Shown: positions 1-8,488, numbered from the stretch's first letter. The stretch is 34,302 nucleotides of DNA from an uncultured Alphaproteobacteria bacterium (GCA_934276635.1 CAKQTH010000014.1:1-34302), one strand, 5' to 3'. Numbers and translations: made by a program. The notes: generated by a model from the sequence alone, not told the origin.

Positions 1-714
1 TTCTTTCAGCGCGGCAATTTCTTTGCGCTGTTTTTCTTCCCAATTTGGCAGGTCTTTGGCCGAATTTTCAATTTCCTGCTGCATAATATTCAAATCATTA
101 ATCAGGCTCTTTTTTTCTTCTTCAGGCAGCTGATCAAACGCGTCCGGAGACAGAACTTCGCCGTTTTTGACTGGTGCAACCACAAGTCCCACCTGCATCT
201 GCAGTAGCGACACACTTTTGCCTTTTGCTTTTTTCTGCAACAGGCGGATATATTCGTCTTTCTTTTCTTTGTATTTTTGGCTGATAATGTTTAGTGCGGC
301 GCGATATTCATCACTTTCGGTCAGTGACGGAAATGTTGTTTCAAATGTTTCGATAAGAGAATCTATGTCTTTTGAAAACTCCGGAGCTTCTCCGGCGGCA
401 AAACTGATGGCATTCGGACGATACGGCTCATCAAAATTGTATATGTATGCCCAATCTTTCGGAGTCGGTCTGTCTTTGGCTTCTTTTTGCAAAATTCTTT
501 TCACCAGACTGGTTTTTCCGGTTCCCTCAGGACCGAGGCAAAACAGGTTATATGCTTTTGACTTTATGTTTATGCCGAGTTCAACCGCGCGAATCGCTCT
601 GTCTTGCCCCAATGCCGACAAAATTTCTTCAAGTTCTGCGGTAGATGCAAAGCCGAATTTGTGAGAATCGCATTTCTTATAAAGTCTGTCTGATTTCAAT
701 TTTGCAATAGCCAT
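1..714 (-). CDS. Lon-related AAA+ ATP-dependent protease, N-terminal part (gene runs off the window)
   Basis: The first 238 codons read on the minus strand from an ATG at 714; the gene continues beyond base 1. The N-terminus has the pattern of the COG1067/AAA_32 Lon-like family: a KCDSHKFGF stretch, then GQDRAIRAVELG, then NLFCLGPEGTGKT with a Walker A motif at about residues 61-68. After it comes a charged helical insert (about 130-235), also typical of this family and distinct from classical LonA. These proteins are cytoplasmic ATPases with a C-terminal Ser-Lys protease domain, which lies outside the window and was not seen. An AAGGA ribosome site precedes the ATG. Neighbouring genes at 801 onward are divergent. 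Family assignment is strong; the substrate is unknown. Confidence 0.85.
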   Translation of the reverse strand, partial: MAIAKLKSDRLYKKCDSHKFGFASTAELEEILSALGQDRAIRAVELGINIKSKAYNLFCLGPEGTGKTSLVKRILQKEAKDRPTPKDWAYIYNFDEPYRPNAISFAAGEAPEFSKDIDSLIETFETTFPSLTESDEYRAALNIISQKYKEKKDEYIRLLQKKAKGKSVSLLQMQVGLVVAPVKNGEVLSPDAFDQLPEEEKKSLINDLNIMQQEIENSAKDLPNWEEKQRKEIAALKE

Positions 715-800
715 CTAAAAAAATCCTTGTAAAATTATTTTTGGTTGGTAGCATTATATAAGTCTAAAAACTAATTTATTGTAAAAGTTTTGTGAATTTC

Positions 801-2252
801 ATGTTGTACCTGATACTTTTTTTTATTTTTTTCGCAGCTTTGGCTGTTACATGGTTGTTTAAGATGCATTTTTTGCGTCAGCAGGTCGTTCGGCTTGCCT
901 CATCTGCCATCTTGCGCAAAATTACCGACAAGCCGAGAGAGGTTTATTTTTCGACCGACGCAATCAGACAAGCTGTTGACTTTTTGCTGTTTTTTCCGAC
1001 AAAAAAGGCCAAAAGCGCCATATTCTTTTTGTGTTACGGCAAAACAGAAGCCACAAGACAATTTTTATCCGAACATCGGCAGCAATACACAGCTGCAGTG
1101 TTGAGCGGTTTTTATAATCAGCAACTTGCCGAAGAATTGTTTTCGGAACTCGGCGAAAATGAAAACGCAAAAGCACAAATTGCAATTTGCGCCTTTATGC
1201 AGCAAAAAAAAGACAAAGCGCAAACATTGATAAACAATCTTAAAATCAACAAATTGTCTGCGGCGGAAAAAGCTGCGGTATTATACTGCCGTTCATGGTT
1301 TGCGCTCAGTGCCGGAGATTTGCTTAACGCCTCGGAAGACTGCACTGCGGCCATATCTTTGTTTCAGAAAAAAGATTGTTTTTATGAGGAAGCCAGAGCA
1401 TATTGGTTTTTGGGTGAAATATATCGTTTTTCCGCAGCATCAGATTCGGCCGAATTTATGTATAAAACCGCACTTGAATTGGCCGAAAAACAAAATTATC
1501 CGTCTTTGCAGGCTGACATTTTCGGCAGTCTTGGAATGCTGTATACCGGCGAAGAGCGCTTTGAAGAGGCCTCCGATTCTTTTTTGCGCTCGCTTAATAT
1601 AAATCACAAACTGATGCGCGATGAATCCTGCGCAAACCTTTATAACCAGTTCGCTCTTTTGAAATTGCTTGAAAAAAAGTTTGAAGAGGCGGAAGACTAT
1701 ATCAGCCAGGCGCTGAATTTTTCAATTTTGAGCGCAAATGCTCTTTCTTTTGAAATTATGGCAAAAATTCATTTTGCCAAAGAGCGTTTTGAAGACGCGT
1801 CAAAATATGCCGAAGAGGCGCAAAAAAAATATTGGAAATGCCGAAACCTGACCGCATATTTTGAAGCTCTGTATTTGGACGGCCTTGCCTGTTTCAACCT
1901 CAAAAACTTTGATGAAACAGAACAAAAACTCCGCCATCTTATTGATGTTGCGAACGAAAACGAAACCTCATTTCATATTGCCAACGCATACAGTCTGTTG
2001 GGTATGGTGTTTTTGAATCGCGGAGACCTTAGCAGAGCCAAAACTTTTGTAGAAGAATCCGCCCGCCGCGAGCTGAAAAACAATCGAATCGATGGACTTG
2101 TGTCTGATTATATCAACCTCGGACTGATTGCAAAGCAGTCCGGAGACGATGAAACGGCTCAAAAATATTTTGAACAGGCAAAACTCTGCGCCGAACAAAC
2201 ACAAGATGCAAACCTTATGGAAGCTACCGAAAAATATATCAAAGCAAGTTGA
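801..2252 (+). CDS. membrane-anchored TPR-repeat protein
   Basis: About 483 residues. Residues 1-22 form one hydrophobic segment (LYLILFFIFFAALAVTWLF), so the protein is probably tethered to the inner membrane. From about residue 100 to the end it is made of helical pairs with the A/Y/F spacing of tetratricopeptide repeats (for example LGEIYRF, LGMLYTGEERFEEA, LLGMVFLNRGDLSRA, LGLIAKQSGDDETA). Such repeats are usually protein-binding scaffolds; no enzymatic motif is visible. A GTG at 792 is in frame and could be the start; neither it nor the ATG at 801 has a good ribosome site, and the ATG is preferred. It is followed in the same direction by a second TPR-like membrane protein. The function is not recognisable. 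Confidence 0.75.
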   Translation: MLYLILFFIFFAALAVTWLFKMHFLRQQVVRLASSAILRKITDKPREVYFSTDAIRQAVDFLLFFPTKKAKSAIFFLCYGKTEATRQFLSEHRQQYTAAVLSGFYNQQLAEELFSELGENENAKAQIAICAFMQQKKDKAQTLINNLKINKLSAAEKAAVLYCRSWFALSAGDLLNASEDCTAAISLFQKKDCFYEEARAYWFLGEIYRFSAASDSAEFMYKTALELAEKQNYPSLQADIFGSLGMLYTGEERFEEASDSFLRSLNINHKLMRDESCANLYNQFALLKLLEKKFEEAEDYISQALNFSILSANALSFEIMAKIHFAKERFEDASKYAEEAQKKYWKCRNLTAYFEALYLDGLACFNLKNFDETEQKLRHLIDVANENETSFHIANAYSLLGMVFLNRGDLSRAKTFVEESARRELKNNRIDGLVSDYINLGLIAKQSGDDETAQKYFEQAKLCAEQTQDANLMEATEKYIKAS

Positions 2253-2343
2253 TTTGTTGCATAATCTGCTGAAAAAGTAACTCATTTTTAATCTATTTTT
2301 GCTTAAATGAGCGCAATATTTGTGAACAGACGGTGTTTATGTA

Positions 2344-3828
2344 ATGATTCTTTTTAATGTCGGACACGGGTTGTGGACATCATTTGCCTCCGGTTTCAGC
2401 CTTTTGGGCGATGCATTCAAGTCGTATGCAAATGACGCAAACAATATGAAAATCGCCGCAGTGATTTTGCTGCTGTCGGCGTTCGTGCTGTTTTTGTTTC
2501 TTATCATCATTTTGTATGTAAAAGCTATGCTGACATTTTTACAAGGTGCGGAAAACAAACAAATTGAAGATAAAAACGAAAAAAAAGCGCGCCGGCTTGA
2601 GATGGAAGAAGAAATGGAAAAAGAATTGGAACGAGAGCTTGAAAAGGCGCATATCCAAAAAATGAACACCGAACAAGAAGAGTTTATTGCAAAACAAAAA
2701 CTGATTGAACAAGAAGAAACTCTGGCAAAAGAGCGCGAAGAAGAAAAAAGAAAGCAAGATGCGGCGCAAAAAGAATCGCTGATGCAGGCTCAGGAAAAAG
2801 AACTGCAGGAAATTAAGATGCGCGAAGATGAAGAAAAACTGATTCGCGAAACAATTCTTGCTCAAGAAGAAAAGGAAAAAACTCAGCAGAAAGAACAAGA
2901 ACTTGTTGTTCAGCAAAAAGCCAAAAAGAATACCTCAACCCTTGATTTTGACTGGAAAAAAGGACAATCTCAAAAAAACGAAAACGGTGCAGAAATTCTG
3001 AAAGGCATAAGTCTGCAATATCAGCAGCAAAAGAAAAACCTGCAGGATCTTATCGGACTGGCACTTAATATGATAAGCCGAAACATTGATGAAAATAAAA
3101 TTGCGCAAACTTTGAAGTATCGTTCGCAGAAAGACAGCGGCGAAGACAATATATTGCAGCTTATTGAATCACTCAAAGGCTTTGTTGATATGTGCGTTGA
3201 AGGAAAATTTGCATCATTTGCCGACGGCAAAGAATTTCCGACCGTGGACGAGGCCTTGTATAACCTTGCGCACGGCGACATCACCCCTTGCGGCCAGTTG
3301 CTTGAAAAACTGCTTAATGAAAATATCGAAAAATCATCGCGCGTCAGACTTGATCAAAAACGCGAAGATTTAATGCTCGAAACTTCAAGAGAGGCTTGTT
3401 TGCTCGGTTCTTTGAGCTCGATTACGGATGTTATGATGGCAACAACCTGCTTTGAAATGGCGATTGAGTTGTACCCGAAGAACATTAACGCGTGGAACAA
3501 ACTCGGCGATATGTATATGAAAGCCGGCGCATTCGACAAAGGAGTATGGGCATACAACAATTTGCTTAATATGTCCGACGATACGCTTTATGCCCGTCAG
3601 GTTGCTAACGCGAACAAAGCTCTGTCCGATTACTATTATGCAAACGGCGACAGCATTGCTGCGGCCAAAATGTATAATGAAAGTAAAAGATATTATGATT
3701 CTATCGGAATTAACAATGACCTCAGCAGCCGTGAAAGCGATATTATCGGCATTATCGAATCTAAGCAGGAAGAAAATCTGCACTCAATCGTAGCTCAGCT
3801 GCTCCATCGTGATGAAAAACAGTATTGA
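2344..3828 (+). CDS. membrane protein with long coiled coil and C-terminal TPR-like region
   Basis: 494 residues of unknown function. A hydrophobic segment at about 37-60 (IAAVILLLSAFVLFLFLIIILYV) is followed by a highly charged, Lys/Glu/Gln-rich coiled coil at about 75-200, where long E/K runs give no globular signature. The C-terminal half (about 215-490) is helical, with a TPR-like pair near 375-430 (CFEMAIELYPKNINAWNKLGDMYMKAGAFDKGVWAYNNLL). This layout suggests a membrane-attached structural or scaffolding protein. It sits 91 bp after another anchored TPR protein on the same strand, so the two may work together. The ribosome site before the ATG is weak. An opposite-strand Phe-rich frame at 2539-2916 is only the mirror of the E/K/Q coiled coil. 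Confidence 0.75.
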   Translation: MILFNVGHGLWTSFASGFSLLGDAFKSYANDANNMKIAAVILLLSAFVLFLFLIIILYVKAMLTFLQGAENKQIEDKNEKKARRLEMEEEMEKELERELEKAHIQKMNTEQEEFIAKQKLIEQEETLAKEREEEKRKQDAAQKESLMQAQEKELQEIKMREDEEKLIRETILAQEEKEKTQQKEQELVVQQKAKKNTSTLDFDWKKGQSQKNENGAEILKGISLQYQQQKKNLQDLIGLALNMISRNIDENKIAQTLKYRSQKDSGEDNILQLIESLKGFVDMCVEGKFASFADGKEFPTVDEALYNLAHGDITPCGQLLEKLLNENIEKSSRVRLDQKREDLMLETSREACLLGSLSSITDVMMATTCFEMAIELYPKNINAWNKLGDMYMKAGAFDKGVWAYNNLLNMSDDTLYARQVANANKALSDYYYANGDSIAAAKMYNESKRYYDSIGINNDLSSRESDIIGIIESKQEENLHSIVAQLLHRDEKQY

Positions 3829-3831
3829 TTT

Positions 3832-3862
3832 TTGACAAAAACTATGTTAGATTTTGTATAAA
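3832..3862 (+). promoter_or_regulatory. putative sigma-70-type promoter
   Basis: TTGACA at 3832-3837 is followed after 17 bases by TGTATA (3855-3860), overlapping TATAAA at 3857-3862. It lies immediately after the previous stop codon and ahead of the gene starting at 3886, suggesting that this gene has its own transcription start. Pattern only. Confidence 0.5.
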
Positions 3863-3885
3863 AATATTTTTAACAGGTGCAAAAA

Positions 3886-5853
3886 ATGACGGATATTACG
3901 AAAAATAACAATAAAAAACTATCGGAAATTATCTCTAAAATGGAAGAAATCTCATATCCTGAGCCATATGGTTCGGCCTATCTATCCGCACTTGAAAAAA
4001 TGGATTTGGCGTCTGCTGATGAAGTCCTCAAAATTTTATCGGAAACCATCGGCGACAAAAATGTCGTTTTTTCGGACAGCATACCCGACTTCAGCGATTT
4101 GTTCTGCGCCGCGTGCAAAGAGGCGACTCTGCTCAATGTTGCAGAATATGTTCCGCAGATTTTTGAAAAGAACGAACAATTTTTCTTTACGGCCAGCCAC
4201 AAATTTTTGATGCATTTTCCGGTTTTGAACAAACTCGTGAAAAATCAGCTGGATAAGATGCAAAATATCGATGCGAACAATGCCGGCAAATATTCGGCCG
4301 TTTTGCTTGATGTTTTGTCTTCCGAATCGCCCCGAAGCGCAAAAAGAACCTTTGATAAAATTTTCAAAACTCCGGATTCGCAGTTGGCAAAAAAGGTGTT
4401 TAACAAACTCGGTATGTTGAGCAATGTTTTTCCGACGCTGAAAGAATATCTGTTTGCAAAAAACGAGATAATTGTCGGCTCGGTTGAATATTATCGCAAC
4501 CTCGGTGATTTTATGAAAAAAATGCCTGATTGCGACTATGTTTTGCAAAAATTCGAAAGAGCTGTTGTGTCTGATTTGAATACGCCGGCATCACTGTTGT
4601 GTGCATTTGATGTTCTCGGCAAAATCGCGTTGGAAGTATATCCCGATCAGGAAGAACGCGTCCGCCGGGTTATTGAAAAAGGCGTTGAAAACCCTAAAAA
4701 CAGCCGCGGCAGCGCCAAAACCGGATACAGATTTTTGGAGCGTTTTGACAAGCTGACCAGCAACATTATCTGGGGGAAAAAAATTCAAAAATCAGACAAA
4801 AACAAATTCGGCTGGATTCCGAACTGCAGCGTTGATCTTGAAAAACCATGCGTTTTGTGCTTGTGCGGCGACGGAGCAAAAGACGAAAAAGCCGCCAGCG
4901 GATATGCAGGCAGCGTCTATAATCTGTTATACAGAAACGATATGGAAAATGATGCGAATGTATATGCCGTTGCCTATGATTTCGGCGATTTTATGAAACC
5001 GAACATCGCCCGCACGGTACAGATGATAGAAAAAAAGCATATGAGACGCCCGGAATCTTTCCGCTATCCGCCTACATTCGACGATAAAAACCCGAATTAC
5101 ATCAATGAGATTTTCAACAAATTTATTTTGCCGAGGATTTCAAAAGACAACGGGAAAACCCGTCTTTCAACCGAGGAAGCAAAAGAAAATATCCGCAAAA
5201 TGACCATTTTTGCGCATTGCCACGGCGCATACACCGCCCTAAAGCTTGAAGACCTGACACAATATAAAATGCAGGAACTCGGATATCACCCGAAAGAAGC
5301 CACAGAAATCCAAAAACAGCTTTTGGTTGTTACACAATCCCCGTATTGCCCGCTCGGTGTTTCAAAATCAACCATGGTTTCGTTTGCATCGGCCGATGAT
5401 GATGAAGTTTCGCATCATAACCATTTTCAAAAGGCTTTGCAAAAAATCAATCGTATGAATCCAATCAAATTAAGCTATTTTCCTGAAGAAAAAGGAAATT
5501 TAATTTTGGTCGGGAAAATGGGCGAATCGTTTGATAACCACAATTTTTGGGGATTTGAGCCGCTTCCGAGAATGGAGGACGATGTTAAACTGTTTATGAT
5601 AATGGAAGGAAACGCCGTTGTCGAAGGAGTTAAAAGATCGTGCGAAAACCGAGATATTCCGTCGGTTCAAAAACTGATTGCTCCGGGCGAAAGAATGGCG
5701 CTTTTGTTCCAAAAAATGGAAGAAAACGGCAAAAATGTATATTCCGAGATTACCGGACAGACAAGAACCGCCTTTCGTCTGTTTAAAACAACGGAACAAG
5801 CTCCGTACAGCGAAGTTGGTATCTATCAAAATAAATTTGCTAAAACAAAATAG
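3886..5853 (+). CDS. conserved-looking unknown protein with alpha/beta-hydrolase-like C-terminal half
   Basis: 655 residues; the start is the ATG at 3886 with AGG nine bases upstream (an in-frame GTG at 3877 overlaps that site). Residues 1-300 are helical with no family I recognise. From about 310 the pattern resembles an alpha/beta hydrolase: a strand CVLCLCGDGA, then ANVYAVAYDFG, then a nucleophile-elbow-like MTIFAHCHGAYTAL, in which Cys445 occupies the place of the usual Ser in G-x-S-x-G, then a strand LLVVTQSPYC and an Asp/His-rich loop (ASADDDEVSHHNH) that could supply the acid and base. No signal peptide or membrane segment is visible, so it is probably cytoplasmic. It follows the two TPR-type genes on the same strand. 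The hydrolase idea is an inference from spacing and motif shape only. Confidence 0.6.
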   Translation: MTDITKNNNKKLSEIISKMEEISYPEPYGSAYLSALEKMDLASADEVLKILSETIGDKNVVFSDSIPDFSDLFCAACKEATLLNVAEYVPQIFEKNEQFFFTASHKFLMHFPVLNKLVKNQLDKMQNIDANNAGKYSAVLLDVLSSESPRSAKRTFDKIFKTPDSQLAKKVFNKLGMLSNVFPTLKEYLFAKNEIIVGSVEYYRNLGDFMKKMPDCDYVLQKFERAVVSDLNTPASLLCAFDVLGKIALEVYPDQEERVRRVIEKGVENPKNSRGSAKTGYRFLERFDKLTSNIIWGKKIQKSDKNKFGWIPNCSVDLEKPCVLCLCGDGAKDEKAASGYAGSVYNLLYRNDMENDANVYAVAYDFGDFMKPNIARTVQMIEKKHMRRPESFRYPPTFDDKNPNYINEIFNKFILPRISKDNGKTRLSTEEAKENIRKMTIFAHCHGAYTALKLEDLTQYKMQELGYHPKEATEIQKQLLVVTQSPYCPLGVSKSTMVSFASADDDEVSHHNHFQKALQKINRMNPIKLSYFPEEKGNLILVGKMGESFDNHNFWGFEPLPRMEDDVKLFMIMEGNAVVEGVKRSCENRDIPSVQKLIAPGERMALLFQKMEENGKNVYSEITGQTRTAFRLFKTTEQAPYSEVGIYQNKFAKTK

Positions 5854-5855
5854 AT

Positions 5856-5929
5856 TGGTGGGCCATAGAGGTAACGCTCCTCTGTCTCATCCATGTCAAG
5901 GATGTGTTCTGCTTTTAAACTAATGTCCC
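5856..5929 (-). tRNA. tRNA-Val(GAC)-like gene with non-canonical D and T loops
   Basis: Read on the minus strand, 74 nt fold as a cloverleaf. The acceptor is GGGACAT with ATGGCCC (one A-G mismatch at 4-69), then discriminator A and an encoded CCA. The anticodon stem CATCC/GGATG is perfect, with loop TTGACAT giving anticodon GAC (Val) and U33. The T stem AGAGG/CCTCT is perfect, but its loop is AGCGTTA instead of TTCRANN. The D arm is GTTTAAAAGCAGAAC, where the usual GG appears as AG. It lies 2 bp after the stop of the preceding gene, which is on the other strand. It may be a specialised tRNA, a tRNA-like RNA or a decaying copy. Confidence 0.6.
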
Positions 5930-5981
5930 TAAGCCGTCTATATATTTATATGATAGAAAAATAAATTGCAAGAAAAAATGA

Positions 5982-6009
5982 TTGAAAATTTCGACTTTTT
6001 CTGTATAAT
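5982..6009 (+). promoter_or_regulatory. promoter of the N-formylglutamate amidohydrolase gene
   Basis: TTGAAA at 5982-5987, a 16-base spacer and a perfect TATAAT at 6004-6009. Transcription would start near 6016, giving a leader of under 20 nt before the ATG at 6033, with AAGG at 6020-6023 as ribosome site. Confidence 0.65.
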
Positions 6010-6032
6010 TGCAGAAAATAAGGTATTTGACT

Positions 6033-6917
6033 ATGACGGACAAGGTTGAATTTGATATAGATTATTCTGCAATCAAGGTTGTTGATGAATTTAATTCTCA
6101 CAACTTCAAATTTCCGCTTGTTCTTTCGATTCCGCATTCCGGAAGCTTTTTGCCCCCTGATTTTATAAAAAAAACCGCAGTCAGTGAAGAATCTTTGCAC
6201 AAAAATGAAGATATTTATGTCGACGAGTTGATGAAAAAAGCCGTTGATGCCGGAATTTGCACCGTCAAAATGAATGTTTCGAGAGTTTTTGTTGATGTAA
6301 ACCGCGACAAAATCGAATTCGATTCCGGTATGTTTTATGATTATCCGATACAAGAAAACCTTATCAGAAGCAAACGATGCCGTTATGGAATCGGCGTAAT
6401 CCACCGCGTAAATTTTCAGGGTGAAGAAATTTACGGCGGTATGCTCTCATACCCTCAAACCATGATGCGGATTCGCAAAGTTTATGATGTTTATCACAAA
6501 TCGCTGCAAACCGCAATAAACCGCTGTATTAAAAAATTTGGTTTTTGTCTTGTGCTCGATGCACATTCTATGCCCTCAAAAATATGCACAAGCGTTAACA
6601 GCGCCGCAAAAATAGACTGCTGCATCGGCGATTTATTTGAACAGAGCTGTCCGAAAGCCGTTTCCGATTTTTTGGTCTCCGCGCTTGAAAAAAACGGATT
6701 CGCCACTACCTGTAATGTACCATATTCCGGAGCTTTTATAACTTTTAACTATTGCCAGCCACGCAAAAAAATCTTCACTTTGCAGCTTGAACTCAATCGT
6801 GTACTGTATGCAAACGAGGACAGCCTTGAAAAAAGCGAGTATTTTCAAGGTATAAGCGAAAGAGTTTGCGATGCCGTAATTGCTCTGGCAAAAAAAATGG
6901 TGGACTTTAAATTATAA
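6033..6917 (+). CDS. N-formylglutamate amidohydrolase family protein
   Basis: 294 residues of the FGase family (PF05013), zinc-dependent amidases that cleave N-formyl-L-glutamate in histidine breakdown, or related acyl-amino acids. Family landmarks are visible: LSIPHSG near residues 31-37, FVDVNRD near 88-94, LVLDAHSMPS near 172-181 and the C-terminal FTLQLELNR. Length is close to the family norm. No hut genes are nearby, so histidine use is not supported by context and another N-acyl substrate is possible. The ATG at 6033 is chosen over an upstream in-frame TTG because it follows a ribosome site and a consensus promoter. A cytoplasmic enzyme is likely because no signal peptide is seen. Confidence 0.85.
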   Translation: MTDKVEFDIDYSAIKVVDEFNSHNFKFPLVLSIPHSGSFLPPDFIKKTAVSEESLHKNEDIYVDELMKKAVDAGICTVKMNVSRVFVDVNRDKIEFDSGMFYDYPIQENLIRSKRCRYGIGVIHRVNFQGEEIYGGMLSYPQTMMRIRKVYDVYHKSLQTAINRCIKKFGFCLVLDAHSMPSKICTSVNSAAKIDCCIGDLFEQSCPKAVSDFLVSALEKNGFATTCNVPYSGAFITFNYCQPRKKIFTLQLELNRVLYANEDSLEKSEYFQGISERVCDAVIALAKKMVDFKL

Positions 6918-7022
6918 TTTTGCTATAAACCGAATTCGATTTTTGTACAAATTTGTTTTTTGTACATATTGTGTTAACGGCTGAAAAGCCTGTGAAACAA
7001 TTTTGTTTCCGTTGAAATGAAA

Positions 7023-7070
7023 CGCCTTGCGGGGATTTTTGATGAGGCTTTAAGGCGAAAGGAGGTCGCC
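7023..7070 (+). promoter_or_regulatory. leader with two mutually exclusive hairpins around the ribosome-binding site
   Basis: Hairpin 1 pairs GGCGA (7054-7058) with TCGCC (7066-7070) and presents AAGGAGG (7059-7065) as the exact 7-nt loop, ahead of the ATG at 7076. A competing pairing joins CGCCTT (7023-7028) to AAGGCG (7052-7057), using the same bases as the left arm of hairpin 1. The two cannot form together, so the leader could switch ribosome access. The pairings are seen in the sequence; regulation is inferred. Confidence 0.4.
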
Positions 7071-7075
7071 CCTTT

Positions 7076-7678
7076 ATGGCGTCAAAATTTATGTTTTTTT
7101 TGTGTTTGCTGCTGTTTATTCAGCCGGTGCAGGCAAATCAAGCCGAAGTCGGGGTAAACCCACCGCAAACATTTGATGATAATATGCTCTGTTTTCAAGC
7201 CACCGCTGAAATGGAAGGAAAATACGGAATCGAAAAGCACCTTTTGAGCACAATTTCGAGCGTTGAGGCAGGAAAATGGGACAGCCGCCGCGAACAGTTT
7301 ATGGCTTGGCCTTGGACCGTAAATGCCAACGGACGCGGATATTATCTCCCATCAAAAGCTGAAGCCATCAAAAAAGTACGCCAGCTCAGAGCTCATGGCG
7401 TTCAAAGCATTGATGTCGGCTGCATGCAGATAAATCTTAAATATCACAAAAAAGCGTTCAGTTCGCTTGAAGATGCGTTTAATCCGCAAAAAAATGTTGA
7501 ATACAGCGCAAAGTTTTTGAAAAAACTGTACGAACAGCGCGGAAATGACTGGAACAAAGCCGCTATGGCTTATCATTCGAAAAACCCGCTCAAAGGCAAA
7601 AATTATAAGCTTAAACTCGGATACCGCTATGAGCAGCTGCGCACCGCATTCAATTCTCCAGAGTTTAATATATTTTAG
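7076..7678 (+). CDS. secreted lytic transglycosylase (SLT domain)
   Basis: 200 residues with a signal peptide (hydrophobic core FMFFLCLLLF, likely cleavage after VQA at about residue 20). The mature part is a goose-lysozyme-like SLT domain: the catalytic Glu is probably Glu64 in ISSVEAGKW, followed by the family's SIDVGCMQINLKYH (about 116-129) and the late AMAYHS segment. Such enzymes cut peptidoglycan with formation of anhydro-muramic acid, in the periplasm. This short type is common in alphaproteobacteria, where relatives help flagellar or secretion assembly, but no such genes are nearby. The ribosome site AAAGGAGG is near perfect and lies in a hairpin loop. The acyl-ACP thioesterase gene starts 8 bp after its stop, so the two are probably cotranscribed. 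Confidence 0.88.
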   Translation: MASKFMFFLCLLLFIQPVQANQAEVGVNPPQTFDDNMLCFQATAEMEGKYGIEKHLLSTISSVEAGKWDSRREQFMAWPWTVNANGRGYYLPSKAEAIKKVRQLRAHGVQSIDVGCMQINLKYHKKAFSSLEDAFNPQKNVEYSAKFLKKLYEQRGNDWNKAAMAYHSKNPLKGKNYKLKLGYRYEQLRTAFNSPEFNIF

Positions 7679-7686
7679 AGGTGGTT

Positions 7687-8424
7687 ATGATTGCAAAAAA
7701 ATATAGCAAAAATTATGAAATCAAAACTTATGAAGCAGACAAAAATTCTACTCTGCGCATTCCCACCCTGATGAATATTTTTCAGGACGCGGCCGATGAA
7801 AGCGCAACATCGCTTGGTTTCGGAATGGAATTTTGCCTGCAAAACGGAATGGCCTGGGTCGGTTCAAACTATTGCATAAGAATCAACCGCCTACCAAAAA
7901 TTCACGAAAAAATCAAAATAGAAACATGGCCGTCAGAACAAAAAATGCTAACTGCATCGCGTGATTTTCGGGTTTTTGATGAAAGCGGAAACGAACTTAT
8001 TGCGGCCTCAAGCCAATGGGTTTTGATTGATTTTGCCCGCAAACGCCCTATTCCGCTCAAAAACACACTGCCGGAATATTCTTTGATAGAAGAGCGCGCC
8101 GTACAAACGGATTTTCCGAAAATCCCGGCACCGGAAAATATTTCGATACGCAAAGAATTTGCCGTGCGGTTTGACGATATTGATATCAACAATCATGTAA
8201 ACAACTCCGTTTATCCGCTGTGGGCATCAGAAACTGTCGACTCGGATTTTCGCCTAGCCCATGAGCCGCAACAAGTTGATATTTCGTTCAAAAAAGAATG
8301 CAGATTCGGTGAAACCGTCGAGATTTTGACTCAAACGGAAGGCCTTGTTTCAACTTCGGTCATCAAGTCATTAAGCGACGGCAGAGAATTATCTTTGGTA
8401 AAAATTTTGTGGCAAAAAATATAA
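7687..8424 (+). CDS. acyl-ACP thioesterase (FatA/FatB-like family)
   Basis: 245 residues with the double hotdog layout of PF01643. The N-terminal hotdog begins YEIKTYEADKNSTLRIPTLMNIFQDAADESA. The second contains the family signature FDDIDINNHVNNSVYPLW, with Asn168 and His170 in the positions of the catalytic Asn and His. The enzyme releases free fatty acids from acyl carrier protein in the cytoplasm. The ATG at 7687 is chosen over a GTG at 7681 because GAGGTGG lies at the right distance before it. It starts 8 bp after the lytic transglycosylase stop. This family is mostly known from plants, Firmicutes and Bacteroidetes, so presence in a proteobacterial background may indicate transfer. Confidence 0.85.
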   Translation: MIAKKYSKNYEIKTYEADKNSTLRIPTLMNIFQDAADESATSLGFGMEFCLQNGMAWVGSNYCIRINRLPKIHEKIKIETWPSEQKMLTASRDFRVFDESGNELIAASSQWVLIDFARKRPIPLKNTLPEYSLIEERAVQTDFPKIPAPENISIRKEFAVRFDDIDINNHVNNSVYPLWASETVDSDFRLAHEPQQVDISFKKECRFGETVEILTQTEGLVSTSVIKSLSDGRELSLVKILWQKI

Positions 8425-8488
8425 TTCGGCACAAAAAAGCCTCAAATATTGATATTTTTAAAGAAAATGCTTGAATTTAATCTGTAGA

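Noticed and set aside
2539..2916. Phe-rich minus-strand frame
   Set aside because: It is the mirror of the Lys/Glu/Gln-rich coiled coil of the real plus-strand gene.
5678..5923. Plus-strand frame ending in GHRGNAPLSHPCQGC...
   Set aside because: Its C-terminal part is a translation of the tRNA-like gene on the other strand, and its N-terminal part overlaps a real gene in another frame.
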